From Bacilli bacterium (GTDB lineage Bacteria > Bacillota_I > Bacilli_A > RFN20 > CAG-826): a stretch of DNA of 53,626 nt. The position numbers and the translations under genes were made by a program. A model generated the notes under the pieces. It was not told where the DNA came from, did no database searches, and was given only the letters and a program-made list of their open reading frames with translations. Where the stretch lies: NCBI GenBank assembly GCA_017447305.1, contig JAFSNY010000051.1, forward strand, positions 1-53,626, read 5' to 3'. This document shows, one piece after another, positions 17,813 through 26,479 of the stretch. The stretch's first letter is position 1; each line of letters starts with the position of its first letter.

Positions 17813-18910
17813 TTATGCAAGATTATCTAAAACCATCTCTTCGACAGTAATGACTTTATATCCTTCCGGAACATTTTCTTTTAACAAGACATGTTCATCT
17901 GGGTTTTCTGTAACAAGTGTTTTGCAGCCCATATTCATTGCATTCATCCAGCGATTTTTTGCCACAAGTTTCATGGTGTTTGGCATATACTCGTTCATGA
18001 TTAATTGACCAGCAAGGTTTGCTTCTTTATTAATGAGAAGCATATCTTTAACAATCCCAACTTTCTCAATTAATTGTCTTCCGCTTGTAACATCATCAAG
18101 TTCGCGGGCGTAAGCAAAATTGTCTTGTAATGAATATTCAATATCAGATTTTCTAACCTTAAGTTTATCATTATTGATTAAATCTAATAATTCTTCATTT
18201 AATCCAACAACTCTTGCTTTTAAGGTGATTCCCCATTCTTTCCATTCGTGACGAATAAATGATAGTTCGACAGGGTTGTAAACAACTACTTTCTCGTATT
18301 TATTCAATGCTTCAGCACATTTCCTTGCACATTCAACTGTTTCTTTTGTTTTTCCTGTTAAATACCATAAGGAATAGCCTGTATTATCCGCAGATTTGTC
18401 TAAACAAATTGATTCAGATCCTTTGCTTAATAATTTCAGGGTCTTTTCCAAGGATTCAGCATCTTTATTGACAGCCATTTCGCCAGCAAGTAAAAGTACT
18501 TTTCCATCGGAATATTCTTCTTGCATTTTTTGTAATAATTGTTGTGCTCCTTTGTCCATTTTTCCGAAAACGGCGCCACAAGATGAATAATTATCTAAAA
18601 GTTTACGAATATATTCTGGCTCCTTGCCTTCTAATATAATTTGGGTCTTGACTTCTTGAATGAAAAGTCGTGGATCCCATCCTGTTTTACAGTTATTAGC
18701 ACAAGCACCACACAATGAGCATTCATACATGTTAGTGGCGATATCTTCTAGTTTTTCTGTTCCTCTAATGACATATGAAACCATTAACGCTCTTGCTCTG
18801 GCATTATTTCTTTCTTGTCCATCAGCGTTCCCAATTGGACAAACGTGACGGCACATCCAACAAAATCTACATGACTCTGCTTGTTGTCTAGCTTTATCTG
18901 AAATTTTCAT
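17813..18910 (-). CDS. Fe-S oxidoreductase subunit with two 4Fe-4S clusters
   Basis: The 365-residue protein opens with two ferredoxin-type cysteine sets: CRFCWMCRHVCPIG (residues about 16-29) and CSLCGACANNCKTG (about 64-77). The rest resembles the C-terminal half of glycolate-oxidase (GlcF) or heterodisulfide-reductase-like subunits, with YSSCGAVFGK near 110, but the usual CCG motifs are largely missing. It should pass electrons between the FAD oxidase encoded just upstream (18929, 18 bases away) and the ETF protein farther down the operon. It is cytoplasmic, with no membrane segment. AGGAGG precedes its start, as it does that of iolB. Confidence 0.88.
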   Translation of the reverse strand: MKISDKARQQAESCRFCWMCRHVCPIGNADGQERNNARARALMVSYVIRGTEKLEDIATNMYECSLCGACANNCKTGWDPRLFIQEVKTQIILEGKEPEYIRKLLDNYSSCGAVFGKMDKGAQQLLQKMQEEYSDGKVLLLAGEMAVNKDAESLEKTLKLLSKGSESICLDKSADNTGYSLWYLTGKTKETVECARKCAEALNKYEKVVVYNPVELSFIRHEWKEWGITLKARVVGLNEELLDLINNDKLKVRKSDIEYSLQDNFAYARELDDVTSGRQLIEKVGIVKDMLLINKEANLAGQLIMNEYMPNTMKLVAKNRWMNAMNMGCKTLVTENPDEHVLLKENVPEGYKVITVEEMVLDNLA

Positions 18911-18928
18911 CGTCTTTTCCTCCTTAGA

Positions 18929-20347
18929 TTAAAGACCAAGTTTAAATGGATTCATAATTCCATTTGGATCTAAAGATTTTTTAAGTCCTTCAAATACTTG
19001 CATAGCAGGACCATATTGCTCTTTCATTAATCGACCTAATTTAATGCCAACACCATGATGGTCATTAACGACACCACCATGTGCCAAGGCAGTTCTGACA
19101 CCAGTTGTCCAAACTTCATTATGAAGTTTCATGGCTTCGATAGGATCTTGTGGTGGGTTGTCACAAATAAATCTATCGTAAATCATTGCTCCCCATTCGT
19201 ACCAGTGAGAGAAGTGAGCAATAAATTTAATGTTTGGATATTTGGTTTCGATAGCCTTTTTCATCGCCCAATAGATTTCTTCTATTTTGTCGTATGGAGC
19301 GATGGTGTCCATGGTTCCAAACATTTGTGGCAAATCCATCATGTGACCAGGATAGAAGAATGTAATCTTTTCTTCCCACCATTTTTCGCCATATTCACTG
19401 CCTAAGTCTTCAGCACCATATTTAGCGAATGTTTCTAAAAGAATCTTTTCTTCGACATCGACTAATTCTTTTTTGCCTTCATAAGCAATATTCATGAACG
19501 CACCAGGTTTAGCAACGCCAACAATCTTTTTAATTAATGAAGCTGTTTCCGCATCATCGTATAGACGCATGACAGAAGGTTTAAATATTTGAAGCAATTC
19601 TCTGCTTGCTTCAAATGCTGCGTGCATGTTTTTGAATAAGAATCCCCTGAATCTTCTAACTTCAGGCTGAATATAAATTCTTATTTGAGCTTTGGTGATA
19701 ATGCCGAGAGTTCCTTCAGAACCAATGAAGATTTGGTTCAAATCAGGACCGGCAGCATGTTTAGGAGCGCTTGATGTATTGATGATATCTCCATTTGGTA
19801 ATACAACTTCCATTTGGAGAACCATATCATCGATTTTGCCGTATTTAGTGGAAACGACACCGATGCCTCGATGTGCCAAGAAACCACCAACGGTGGAACA
19901 TGTTAACGAAGATGGGAAATGCATAGTGGAATAGCCTCTTTCATTAGCGGCCCACTCAATGTGTTTGTAGATAGCGCCTGCGCCACATTCGATATACATT
20001 CCTTGTTCGTTGATATCGTAAATTTGATTCATTCTTTTGGTGTCAAGAAGAATACCTCCACAAACAGGAATGGCTCCTCCTTGTGTGCCTCCTCCTCCGC
20101 CCCAAGTGGTCACAGGAATTTTATAATAATTTGCAATCTTTAAAACTTTTGAGACTTCTTGAGCGTCCTTTGGAGAAACAATGAAATCACCCATAGGCAT
20201 TTCCCTTCCTCTATCAGCCCACATTCTTGAAAGCCAAAAGTAATCAACACTATGTGCAACCTTATCTACTAACTTCGTGGAACAGTTTTCTTTTCCTACT
20301 GCATCTTCAAGTTCGGTAAGGATTTGTGTAAATAAAAATTCATTCAT
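18929..20347 (-). CDS. FAD-linked oxidase of the VAO/PCMH family (GlcD / alkyl-DHAP synthase-like)
   Basis: The 472-residue protein has the FAD-binding PCMH domain: IVSPKDAQEVSKVLKIANYY, then TWGGGGGTQGGAIPVCGGI near residue 85, FPSSLTCSTVGGFLAHRGIGVVS and FIGSEGTLGIITKAQIRIY. The C-terminal FAD oxidase domain follows, ending KKSLDPNGIMNPFKLG. A VVNDHHGVGIKLG motif near residue 430 carries the His pair seen in alkylglycerone-phosphate synthases and some 2-hydroxyacid dehydrogenases. It probably oxidises a hydroxy acid or sugar acid and hands electrons to the Fe-S and ETF proteins. The start is ATG 20347: AGGAG stands 11 bases before it, while a GTG 12 bases upstream would overlap that site. 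It is the first gene of the operon. Confidence 0.88.
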   Translation of the reverse strand: MNEFLFTQILTELEDAVGKENCSTKLVDKVAHSVDYFWLSRMWADRGREMPMGDFIVSPKDAQEVSKVLKIANYYKIPVTTWGGGGGTQGGAIPVCGGILLDTKRMNQIYDINEQGMYIECGAGAIYKHIEWAANERGYSTMHFPSSLTCSTVGGFLAHRGIGVVSTKYGKIDDMVLQMEVVLPNGDIINTSSAPKHAAGPDLNQIFIGSEGTLGIITKAQIRIYIQPEVRRFRGFLFKNMHAAFEASRELLQIFKPSVMRLYDDAETASLIKKIVGVAKPGAFMNIAYEGKKELVDVEEKILLETFAKYGAEDLGSEYGEKWWEEKITFFYPGHMMDLPQMFGTMDTIAPYDKIEEIYWAMKKAIETKYPNIKFIAHFSHWYEWGAMIYDRFICDNPPQDPIEAMKLHNEVWTTGVRTALAHGGVVNDHHGVGIKLGRLMKEQYGPAMQVFEGLKKSLDPNGIMNPFKLGL

Positions 20348-20377
20348 ATCAAAAGACACTCCTATAGTTCTACTATA

Positions 20378-20406
20378 ATTCTATAAAACATTAAAAATAT
20401 TTTCAA
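20378..20406 (-). promoter_or_regulatory. Promoter of the nine-gene catabolic operon
   Basis: Read on the minus strand, TTGAAA (20406-20401) and TAGAAT (20383-20378) are separated by 17 bases. The expected start is near 20371, about 24 bases before ATG 20347, leaving room for the AGGAG site. No other promoter is obvious within the operon, whose genes overlap or abut. Confidence 0.65.
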
Positions 20407-20444
20407 TATTAAAGGTTAAAAAATGAAAAATATGATAAAAAAGT

Positions 20445-20461
20445 AAAAATAATTTTCATAA
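20445..20461. promoter_or_regulatory. 17-base motif shared by three promoter regions, candidate RpiR operator
   Basis: AAAAATAATTTTCATAA occurs here between the operon and the divergent rpiR-family gene. It recurs exactly at 42796-42812 and with one change at 26428-26444. The core AAAATWATTTTC is close to an inverted repeat, which suits a dimeric regulator. The RpiR protein encoded beside it is the obvious candidate binder. The A+T-rich setting is the main caveat. Confidence 0.45.
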
Positions 20462-20539
20462 TTTCCAAGCAAATTTTCTTGTTTAAAAACGAGATAAAAA
20501 ATGCAAAAATATTAATAGAAACGATAAGGAAAATGAAAA

Positions 20540-21388
20540 ATGGGAAAACTTTTAATAAATATTAAATCAGCTTATCAAAAAATGAGCAAAACTGAAAAAA
20601 AGATTGCTGATTATATTTTACATAACCAAAATAATGTCCCAATGACAATTACAGAACTTGCTAAGGCGACAGGAACTAGCGAAGCTACTATTGTAAGATT
20701 CGCAAAAAAGATTGGATGTAACGGATATCAACAATTAAAAATCATGCTCGCTAAGGAAGAGCATCACATCGTTAACCGCTCTATTGACGAAAAAGATGAT
20801 TTTATTCAGATTTTTAGCAAAATTAGTGATGATGTCTATTCCACGCTTATTAAAACGAGAGAAATTAATACTGATGAAGAATTTGAATACGCCTATAACC
20901 TTATTTCTAAGGCCAAGGAAATCATTGTTATTGGTGTTGGCAATTCCTATGCTATTTCACTAGATCTTTATCATAAATTATTAAGATTAGGTTTTAATGT
21001 TGCTTCGGTTCCTGATTCTCACTTTCAACTTATCGAAATGTCTAAAGCTAAGCCTTCAACACTTGTCATTGCAATCAGCCATTCAGGATGTACAAAAGAA
21101 ATTATTGATTCCGTTACACTAGCTAAAGAAAGTAACGCAAAAGCGATGACAATTACAAGTGATAGGAAATCACCATTAGCAAAAAAATGCGATTTATCTT
21201 TATGCACAGTTTCTGAAGAAATTAATTATCGTATGTTAGGTCTATCTTCTAGGTATGGTCAATTGGCAATCATTGATACTTTATATACCTACATCGCTAT
21301 GAAGAATCCAGATTCACAAAAGACCATCGAAAAAATTGAAGATAACGTCTTATTGAATCGTGTTCAGCCAAAGAAAAAGAATAATTGA
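20540..21388 (+). CDS. RpiR-family transcriptional regulator
   Basis: The 282-residue protein has an N-terminal RpiR HTH domain (about 1-80: YQKMSKTEKKIADYILHNQ, then MTITELAKATGTSEATIVRFAKKIGCNGYQQLKIML) and a SIS sugar-phosphate-binding domain (about 120-260: IIVIGVGNSYAISLDLYHKL, then LVIAISHSGCTKEIIDSV and AMTITSDRKSPLAKKCD). Members sense phosphosugars and control sugar or amino-sugar genes. It diverges from the operon that begins at 20347, so control of that operon by a phosphorylated intermediate is the natural reading. Shared motifs at 20445, 26428 and 42796 suggest a wider regulon. A purine-rich AAGGAAAA site lies before ATG 20540. Confidence 0.95.
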   Translation: MGKLLINIKSAYQKMSKTEKKIADYILHNQNNVPMTITELAKATGTSEATIVRFAKKIGCNGYQQLKIMLAKEEHHIVNRSIDEKDDFIQIFSKISDDVYSTLIKTREINTDEEFEYAYNLISKAKEIIVIGVGNSYAISLDLYHKLLRLGFNVASVPDSHFQLIEMSKAKPSTLVIAISHSGCTKEIIDSVTLAKESNAKAMTITSDRKSPLAKKCDLSLCTVSEEINYRMLGLSSRYGQLAIIDTLYTYIAMKNPDSQKTIEKIEDNVLLNRVQPKKKNN

Positions 21389-21407
21389 TTTATAGCCGAA
21401 TTAATAT

Positions 21408-21432
21408 AAACAGCGGAGAAACCCCGCTGTTT
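21408..21432. terminator. Bidirectional terminator between convergent genes
   Basis: AAACAGCGG (21408-21416) pairs perfectly with CCGCTGTTT (21424-21432) around a 7-base loop. A run before and T run after serve both the rpiR gene and the minus-strand gene whose stop codon overlaps the right arm. Confidence 0.9.
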
Positions 21433-22355
21433 TAATATCTTTTTTTCCTGAAGAATATTAATCTCGTTACCACAATTGAAATTGATAGATAAACCGCGGA
21501 CGTAATCGAAATAGCAAGGATAAAGTCCGTTGTTCTTAATACAATAGTTTTTGATGGCTTGGCGATATATTTATCACTATTTGATTTTGTAATGTTGTCA
21601 ATTTTATCGAGTAAAGCTTGCTTTCTTTCAAATGTAGTAACACTATGAGCCTCACCATATTGGAGAATATAGTCACGATAGTTCTGACACGCTTCTCTAT
21701 ATAAAATACCCATTGGATTATTGAACGATGCATCATCGTTTAATTCCTGATTGACCAAAACAATTCCGTTTCCATCAATCAAAGAAATTTGATCAATCGA
21801 CACATTAGCATCATCTGTAAAGGCTATAAAATCGTTGTATGTAACGTATATATTTAAAGAATAGTATTGGTCAATAAAGTCAGGGAAATTAATGTGAAAA
21901 TTCGGAGCGTTTTCCTCTAAGTCGGCATTGTTGAGATATAAATGATATTGATTACCGTTATTTAGTGATAAAAGAACCTCTGATTTAACATCTTTATCGG
22001 TAAATGCAAATGTTTTTGGTAGATGAAAGAACGAAAAACCAATTGCCTCCTCAACTATATCGTATGCAACACCATACTTATTTGTTGACTTTTCTATTTT
22101 GAAATATGGTTGCTTTACCAAACACGGATAAATTTCAAAATGGACATCGTCATCATCTTTAATTAGAAATTTTTCTTTATCAATTGGAGTGGTGTAATTA
22201 AAAAAACTTTCGACCAATGCATATTGATGATTTTTAACTCCGTTTTTTAATAGATTCTTTGATAACGAATTAAATGTGATGGAGCCACTCAATGTGATTA
22301 TTCCAATTCCAAGAACAATGACAAGTAAAAAATAGAGAAGTTTTTTCCACCACAT
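21432..22355 (-). CDS. Unknown membrane protein with two terminal transmembrane segments
   Basis: I do not recognise this 307-residue protein. A hydrophobic segment lies at residues about 5-26 (LLYFLLVIVLGIGIITLSG) and another near the C-terminus (about 273-298), followed by the basic tail FFRKKRY. The region between is acidic and beta-rich and should face outside, so both ends would sit in the cytoplasm. It is the last gene of the minus-strand arm that starts with the transporter ATPase, 24 bases after the GLUG + GH93-like lipoprotein gene. A role in handling or anchoring that lipoprotein, or in polysaccharide capture, is a guess from context. Confidence 0.75.
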   Translation of the reverse strand: MWWKKLLYFLLVIVLGIGIITLSGSITFNSLSKNLLKNGVKNHQYALVESFFNYTTPIDKEKFLIKDDDDVHFEIYPCLVKQPYFKIEKSTNKYGVAYDIVEEAIGFSFFHLPKTFAFTDKDVKSEVLLSLNNGNQYHLYLNNADLEENAPNFHINFPDFIDQYYSLNIYVTYNDFIAFTDDANVSIDQISLIDGNGIVLVNQELNDDASFNNPMGILYREACQNYRDYILQYGEAHSVTTFERKQALLDKIDNITKSNSDKYIAKPSKTIVLRTTDFILAISITSAVYLSISIVVTRLIFFRKKRY

Positions 22356-22379
22356 ACTTATAACTATTTATAACAAATC

Positions 22380-24668
22380 TTATTTGAGTTCTTCAATGCC
22401 TAAATTATTGTATAAGTCTAAATAATAGATTGATGAAATTAAGACCCAATCAGTAGGAGAAGCTAAAGTTCCATCGACTTTAAGATAATTGACGCCTTGC
22501 AGTCCTGAAACATAAATTCTTCCATCAATAACTGCAACAGATGCCCATACACAATACTCATTAGTACTGTATTTGTAGTTACCAACTTGAATGAAGTCTC
22601 TATCCCTTTCTAAATCTGCTCCATAAGCAACTTTTTCTTTTGAAATAAAACAAATCTCATGTTTATAGTGGGCATCATCGTTTGGATAGTATCCTTCATA
22701 ATCTTCATCTGTTGCACAAGTCACAACGATTCTTCCATCAGGAAGAGTGGAAATAAATGGGGCACAGCACTTAAACTGCTTACCGCATCCATTTAATGAA
22801 CCGCCACTTTGGTGTGGACGAATAATGGTCTTGGGAGCGGTCCATGTTAAACCATCTCTCGAATATGTTATTTGTGTTACTAAATTGTATCCAGGATTAT
22901 GTTGTTCGGTTGAATTCTCTAAAATCATCGCATAACTACCATCATATAACTGAGTTACAACGGTCATACCAGGACGTGAATTTTCATGTCCAAACATACT
23001 TGTGTTTGAACCTTGGAAGATCAATTTTGGTTCACCTATTTCAATTTTGCCTTCCCCAACTTCGGTGGCTCCAGGCGCAATTTTGATAGGAATCATTACT
23101 GTATCTTGACTTCCTCCTGCACAAATGAGCTTGTCATCTAATTTCTTAATTTTATATGAGCCATTATCAAATTCTTGGCTGTAGTGGACGTCTTCTGAAA
23201 TATAAACAGCTAAAGAACCATCGTCTAAAACAATAGGATATGGTTCATAAAACGCCCCGGCTTTACCGGTATTTGGGGTATAATTTTCAATTAAAATGAT
23301 TGGTTCGTCACTTGAATTAAAAACTCCATTTTCATCGGATATTCTCATTCTTAATGACCCATAAGAGAAGCTAGTGGAAACTCTGATTGCACGATACATC
23401 ATGATGATTCTTCCATCTTCTAGAACCCATGGCTGGGTGTTTCCTGTATCGGTGGATGCTTCTTGATCAATTGGGCATGTTTCTGTGGCCTTAGAACTTA
23501 CGGTCGTAAAAGCACCAAATGTGTGTCCTCCGTCTTCGCTAACTGCATATTTGTTAGTGGCAGCAAAGAGCATAACCTTATCTTTAAATTTAATAATGCG
23601 CGTACACCCAGCTGGATCATTGATTCCTGTAATAGCAAAACCGTATTGATTTTGACATTCAATTAACTCACCATACTCATTGATTGATGTGTTATACAAA
23701 AGGTGTCCACATAAAATGGAACAATATGGAGAGGCAAAACTCGTTAACGTTATTGCCTCAATTTCTTCTTCGTCTTTAATTTGATATACTTTTGATTCTA
23801 AACCAGCACCACATCTAATAAGTTGGGCGCTACTTAAACCAACTACACCGCCTGTATAAGTTTGTCCTTTGACAAGCCCGTAGTTGAAACATTGATATAA
23901 GTTGTAATCATTAACCTCAGAAGTGGAGTGCGTCAAACTTGCGATAACTCCCCCAACGGTGTCACCTCTTCCTATAACTGTTGCGCAGTTTGAACTATCA
24001 GAAATATTTGTTTTAAAAGTCTTATTAGCGCCGATTAATCCGCCTACATAACTGCTACCAAGAATGACAGCTCTATTAACACATCCGACCATTTTAACTG
24101 ATCCACCGGAAATAGAGCCAATTATTCCACCGATGTTATTTGGAGCTTCAAGTTTTCCTTCAACGGTTACACCAACAAATGTGCATTGCCCCAAAGAATA
24201 TCCACTAACAATACTGGATGTATCTCCGGCTTTGATGTTTCCCTCAAAGATAATTTCACCTATTTTTGCCCCATCTATATATGAGAAAAAGCCTCTCTTT
24301 GTTTTATCACTGTTTATTGTGATATTGCTTATTTTGTGGCCCTTGCCATTTAGTTGGCCTTTGAATCCGTTAATTGGTGTCCATTCATTAGATAAAACGA
24401 TATCGCTTGATAATTCAAAATATCCTGTGACATATTCATTATCTTTTGTGTTAACTTTATTTGCAAATTCCACCAATTCGTCTTCGTTAGAGATTGTTTT
24501 AACTGTGTCTTTACTTCTTTCGTCGACATCGTCAAAAGAGTAGACCATTCCACTAGGGGTTTTGGCATCTAATATTACGTAATCGTCCTTTTTTTCATCA
24601 CTTTTTTTACATGATGGGAGAAGGATGACTGATAATATGATGGTGGTTATTAATGGAGTCTTTTTCAT
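22380..24668 (-). CDS. Lipoprotein with GLUG repeats and sialidase-fold (GH93-like) domain
   Basis: The 762-residue protein has a lipoprotein signal ending LLPSC (Cys about 20). GLUG-type repeats fill about 55-300 (ELSSDIVLSNEWTPINGFKGQLNGKGH, then IGGIIGSISGGSVKMVGCVN). A beta-propeller spans about 330-755, with an Asp-box-like SEDGGHTFG, then FYEPYPIVLDDGSLAVY, SRPGMTVVTQLYDGSYAMIL-E and YSRDGLTWTAPKTIIRPHQSGG. This matches the C-terminal domain of the protein at 6625 motif for motif and resembles GH93 exo-arabinanases. The Glu in FYEPY and the Glu after YAMIL are the likely catalytic pair. It is anchored outside, in the operon of the sugar transporter ATPase, so it may trim arabinose-containing chains before uptake. 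The substrate is inferred. Confidence 0.85.
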   Translation of the reverse strand: MKKTPLITTIILSVILLPSCKKSDEKKDDYVILDAKTPSGMVYSFDDVDERSKDTVKTISNEDELVEFANKVNTKDNEYVTGYFELSSDIVLSNEWTPINGFKGQLNGKGHKISNITINSDKTKRGFFSYIDGAKIGEIIFEGNIKAGDTSSIVSGYSLGQCTFVGVTVEGKLEAPNNIGGIIGSISGGSVKMVGCVNRAVILGSSYVGGLIGANKTFKTNISDSSNCATVIGRGDTVGGVIASLTHSTSEVNDYNLYQCFNYGLVKGQTYTGGVVGLSSAQLIRCGAGLESKVYQIKDEEEIEAITLTSFASPYCSILCGHLLYNTSINEYGELIECQNQYGFAITGINDPAGCTRIIKFKDKVMLFAATNKYAVSEDGGHTFGAFTTVSSKATETCPIDQEASTDTGNTQPWVLEDGRIIMMYRAIRVSTSFSYGSLRMRISDENGVFNSSDEPIILIENYTPNTGKAGAFYEPYPIVLDDGSLAVYISEDVHYSQEFDNGSYKIKKLDDKLICAGGSQDTVMIPIKIAPGATEVGEGKIEIGEPKLIFQGSNTSMFGHENSRPGMTVVTQLYDGSYAMILENSTEQHNPGYNLVTQITYSRDGLTWTAPKTIIRPHQSGGSLNGCGKQFKCCAPFISTLPDGRIVVTCATDEDYEGYYPNDDAHYKHEICFISKEKVAYGADLERDRDFIQVGNYKYSTNEYCVWASVAVIDGRIYVSGLQGVNYLKVDGTLASPTDWVLISSIYYLDLYNNLGIEELK

Positions 24669-24682
24669 GTCTAATGTTCTCC

Positions 24683-25021
24683 TTATTCGATGTACATCTC
24701 TAATTTATCTCTCAAAAACATCATCAATTCTTTTAGATTTTTTTTAATTTTTAATGGTGTTTTCTCACTAAATGCGAGTATGGATAGGTGTGTTTTTCCA
24801 AAATCTTCTATGAAAGAAAATGTATATTCGATTGTCCCTTTCACAGCGTATATTTCGTGATAGTCAGGTCTATCTCTAACAATGTCAAAACAGAATCCTG
24901 GAAGTGTGTCAAAAGTAGTTTTTAATGCCATATCTGCACCCAAACGAAGAGTAATAGGCTTTAACAAGGCATCTTTTTGTTGACTATTTGTTCTTTTTGA
25001 TCCGTTTCTAAATAATCCCAT
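24683..25021 (-). CDS. Small protein of unknown function
   Basis: The 112-residue protein is not recognised. It has no signal peptide. It is mixed alpha/beta, with a central FCFDIVRDRPDYHEIYAVKGTIEYTFSFIED and a charged C-terminal helix (KIKKNLKELMMFLRDKLEMYIE). It lies three bases after the transporter ATPase stop and 14 before the lipoprotein start, so it is cotranscribed with both. Its place suggests a cytoplasmic role tied to the transporter, but there is no direct evidence. Confidence 0.65.
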   Translation of the reverse strand: MGLFRNGSKRTNSQQKDALLKPITLRLGADMALKTTFDTLPGFCFDIVRDRPDYHEIYAVKGTIEYTFSFIEDFGKTHLSILAFSEKTPLKIKKNLKELMMFLRDKLEMYIE

Positions 25022-25024
25022 TTT

Positions 25025-26365
25025 TTATAAATCAATTCTTTTTTGTGTATCTAAATCAAAGAAGTGGACTTTGTCTTCGTTAAAGCTAATATTGAAAACA
25101 TCTTCTGATTTCATTTCTACATTTGCAGATACTTTAATGATGATTCTTTGCCCGCAAATGTCACTATAAATAATCAATTCATGACCTAACAATTCAGATA
25201 ATTCTGCTTGCACTTTAAAGGCTTTATTTTGTTTACCTTGTTTAGTAATTGTGATATCTTCTGGTCTAATTCCAGTTACGAAATCAAATCTGCCTTCCTT
25301 TAATTCTTCCAGTTCACTTCCGTATCTTTCTTTTAAAGCAGCGAGTTTATTTATTCTTTCTTCTAATTTTGCTCTGTCGTTTTTATTTAATTTCTTTGTT
25401 ATTGGCTTTTGCTCTTCATTTTCAGATGAAGAAACAACGATGCATTCGTTATTCAATGATTCTTGGAGTTGACTAGATAACTCATCAATCTTCACAAGCA
25501 TTTCTTTAAGGTCAGACTCTTTTATTTCTTTATATTTTTTTAAAGATGTTAATTGAGTATCACTAATGTTATATTCAACTGAATCGTCATCATCTTTTCC
25601 TAAAATATAAACTTTATTATTATCGAAATGGCAGTTCAAAAAGTTCATTGCTGGGGATCCGATAAAGCCCCCAACAAACATATTGCTTGGGCAATTATAT
25701 ACTTCTTTAGGAGTGCCAATTTGTTGGATATAACCATCTTTCATAATGACAATACGATCCGCCATAGTCATAGCTTCTGTTTGATCATGAGTAACATAAA
25801 TGGTGGTGGCATTAACTTTCTTATGAATTCTAGTAATTTCACTTCTCATTTGAACACGCAACTTGGCATCTAAGTTGGATAATGGTTCATCCATCAAGAA
25901 TACCTTTGGAGTTCTAACAATTGCTCTACCTAAAGCAACACGTTGTCTTTGACCCCCAGATAGGGCTTTTGGCTTTCTATTTAAGTATTCTTCTAATGCC
26001 AATACCTTAGCAGCCTCTCTAACTCTGTTATCTATTTCTTCCTTCGGAAGGTGTTTCATTTTTAAAGCAAAGGCCATGTTATCATACACTGTCATGTGAG
26101 GATACAAAGCATAGTTTTGGAAGACCATAGCAATACCCCTGTTTTTAGGCAAAACATCATTAACAACGACATCATCGATGATAATGTCCCCAGATGTGAT
26201 ATCTTCAAGCCCAGCTAACATTCTAAGGGTAGTACTTTTTCCACATCCAGAAGGTCCAACAAGAACGATAAATTCTTTATCAGCAACTTCTAAATTGAAA
26301 TCAAAAACAGCTTGAACATTGTTGTCATAAATTTTGTTGACATTGACAAATTTGACAGTGGACAT
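25025..26365 (-). CDS. Carbohydrate ABC transporter ATPase (MsmK/UgpC type) with coiled-coil insertion
   Basis: The 446-residue protein has Walker [15 protein letters not shown] (near residue 37), Q-loop [10 protein letters not shown], signature [14 protein letters not shown], Walker [13 protein letters not shown] and switch His in [10 protein letters not shown]. Its C-terminal MOBE/TOBE region includes GIRPEDI. Members run about 360-380 residues; here a charged, coiled-coil-like block (about 265-350, [20 protein letters not shown] through [12 protein letters not shown]) is inserted in the regulatory region. Start 26365 is chosen because AGGAAGG precedes it. It energises the permeases encoded divergently at 28093 and 29058, though in this type one ATPase can serve several importers. 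Confidence 0.95.
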   Translation of the reverse strand: MSTVKFVNVNKIYDNNVQAVFDFNLEVADKEFIVLVGPSGCGKSTTLRMLAGLEDITSGDIIIDDVVVNDVLPKNRGIAMVFQNYALYPHMTVYDNMAFALKMKHLPKEEIDNRVREAAKVLALEEYLNRKPKALSGGQRQRVALGRAIVRTPKVFLMDEPLSNLDAKLRVQMRSEITRIHKKVNATTIYVTHDQTEAMTMADRIVIMKDGYIQQIGTPKEVYNCPSNMFVGGFIGSPAMNFLNCHFDNNKVYILGKDDDDSVEYNISDTQLTSLKKYKEIKESDLKEMLVKIDELSSQLQESLNNECIVVSSSENEEQKPITKKLNKNDRAKLEERINKLAALKERYGSELEELKEGRFDFVTGIRPEDITITKQGKQNKAFKVQAELSELLGHELIIYSDICGQRIIIKVSANVEMKSEDVFNISFNEDKVHFFDLDTQKRIDL

Positions 26366-26427
26366 ACTAAAAACCTTCCTATTCATATTTTATTTTATAA
26401 ATATTAAAGGAAAAAGGAAATAAAAAT

Positions 26428-26444
26428 AAAAATAAATTTCATAA
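26428..26444. promoter_or_regulatory. Copy of the shared 17-base motif in the transporter divergent promoter region
   Basis: AAAAATAAATTTCATAA matches the motif at 20445 and 42796 in 16 of 17 bases. It lies between the ATPase gene and the sugar-binding-protein gene. A related perfect palindrome, GAAAATTATTTTC, stands at 26480-26492 just upstream of the -35 box. Confidence 0.4.
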
Positions 26445-26479
26445 AAATCGAAAAAAATGAAAAAAAATGCAAGAAAATA

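Noticed and set aside
18929-20359. GTG start at 20359 for the FAD oxidase
   Set aside because: That GTG overlaps the only AGGAG ribosome site; ATG 20347 fits better.
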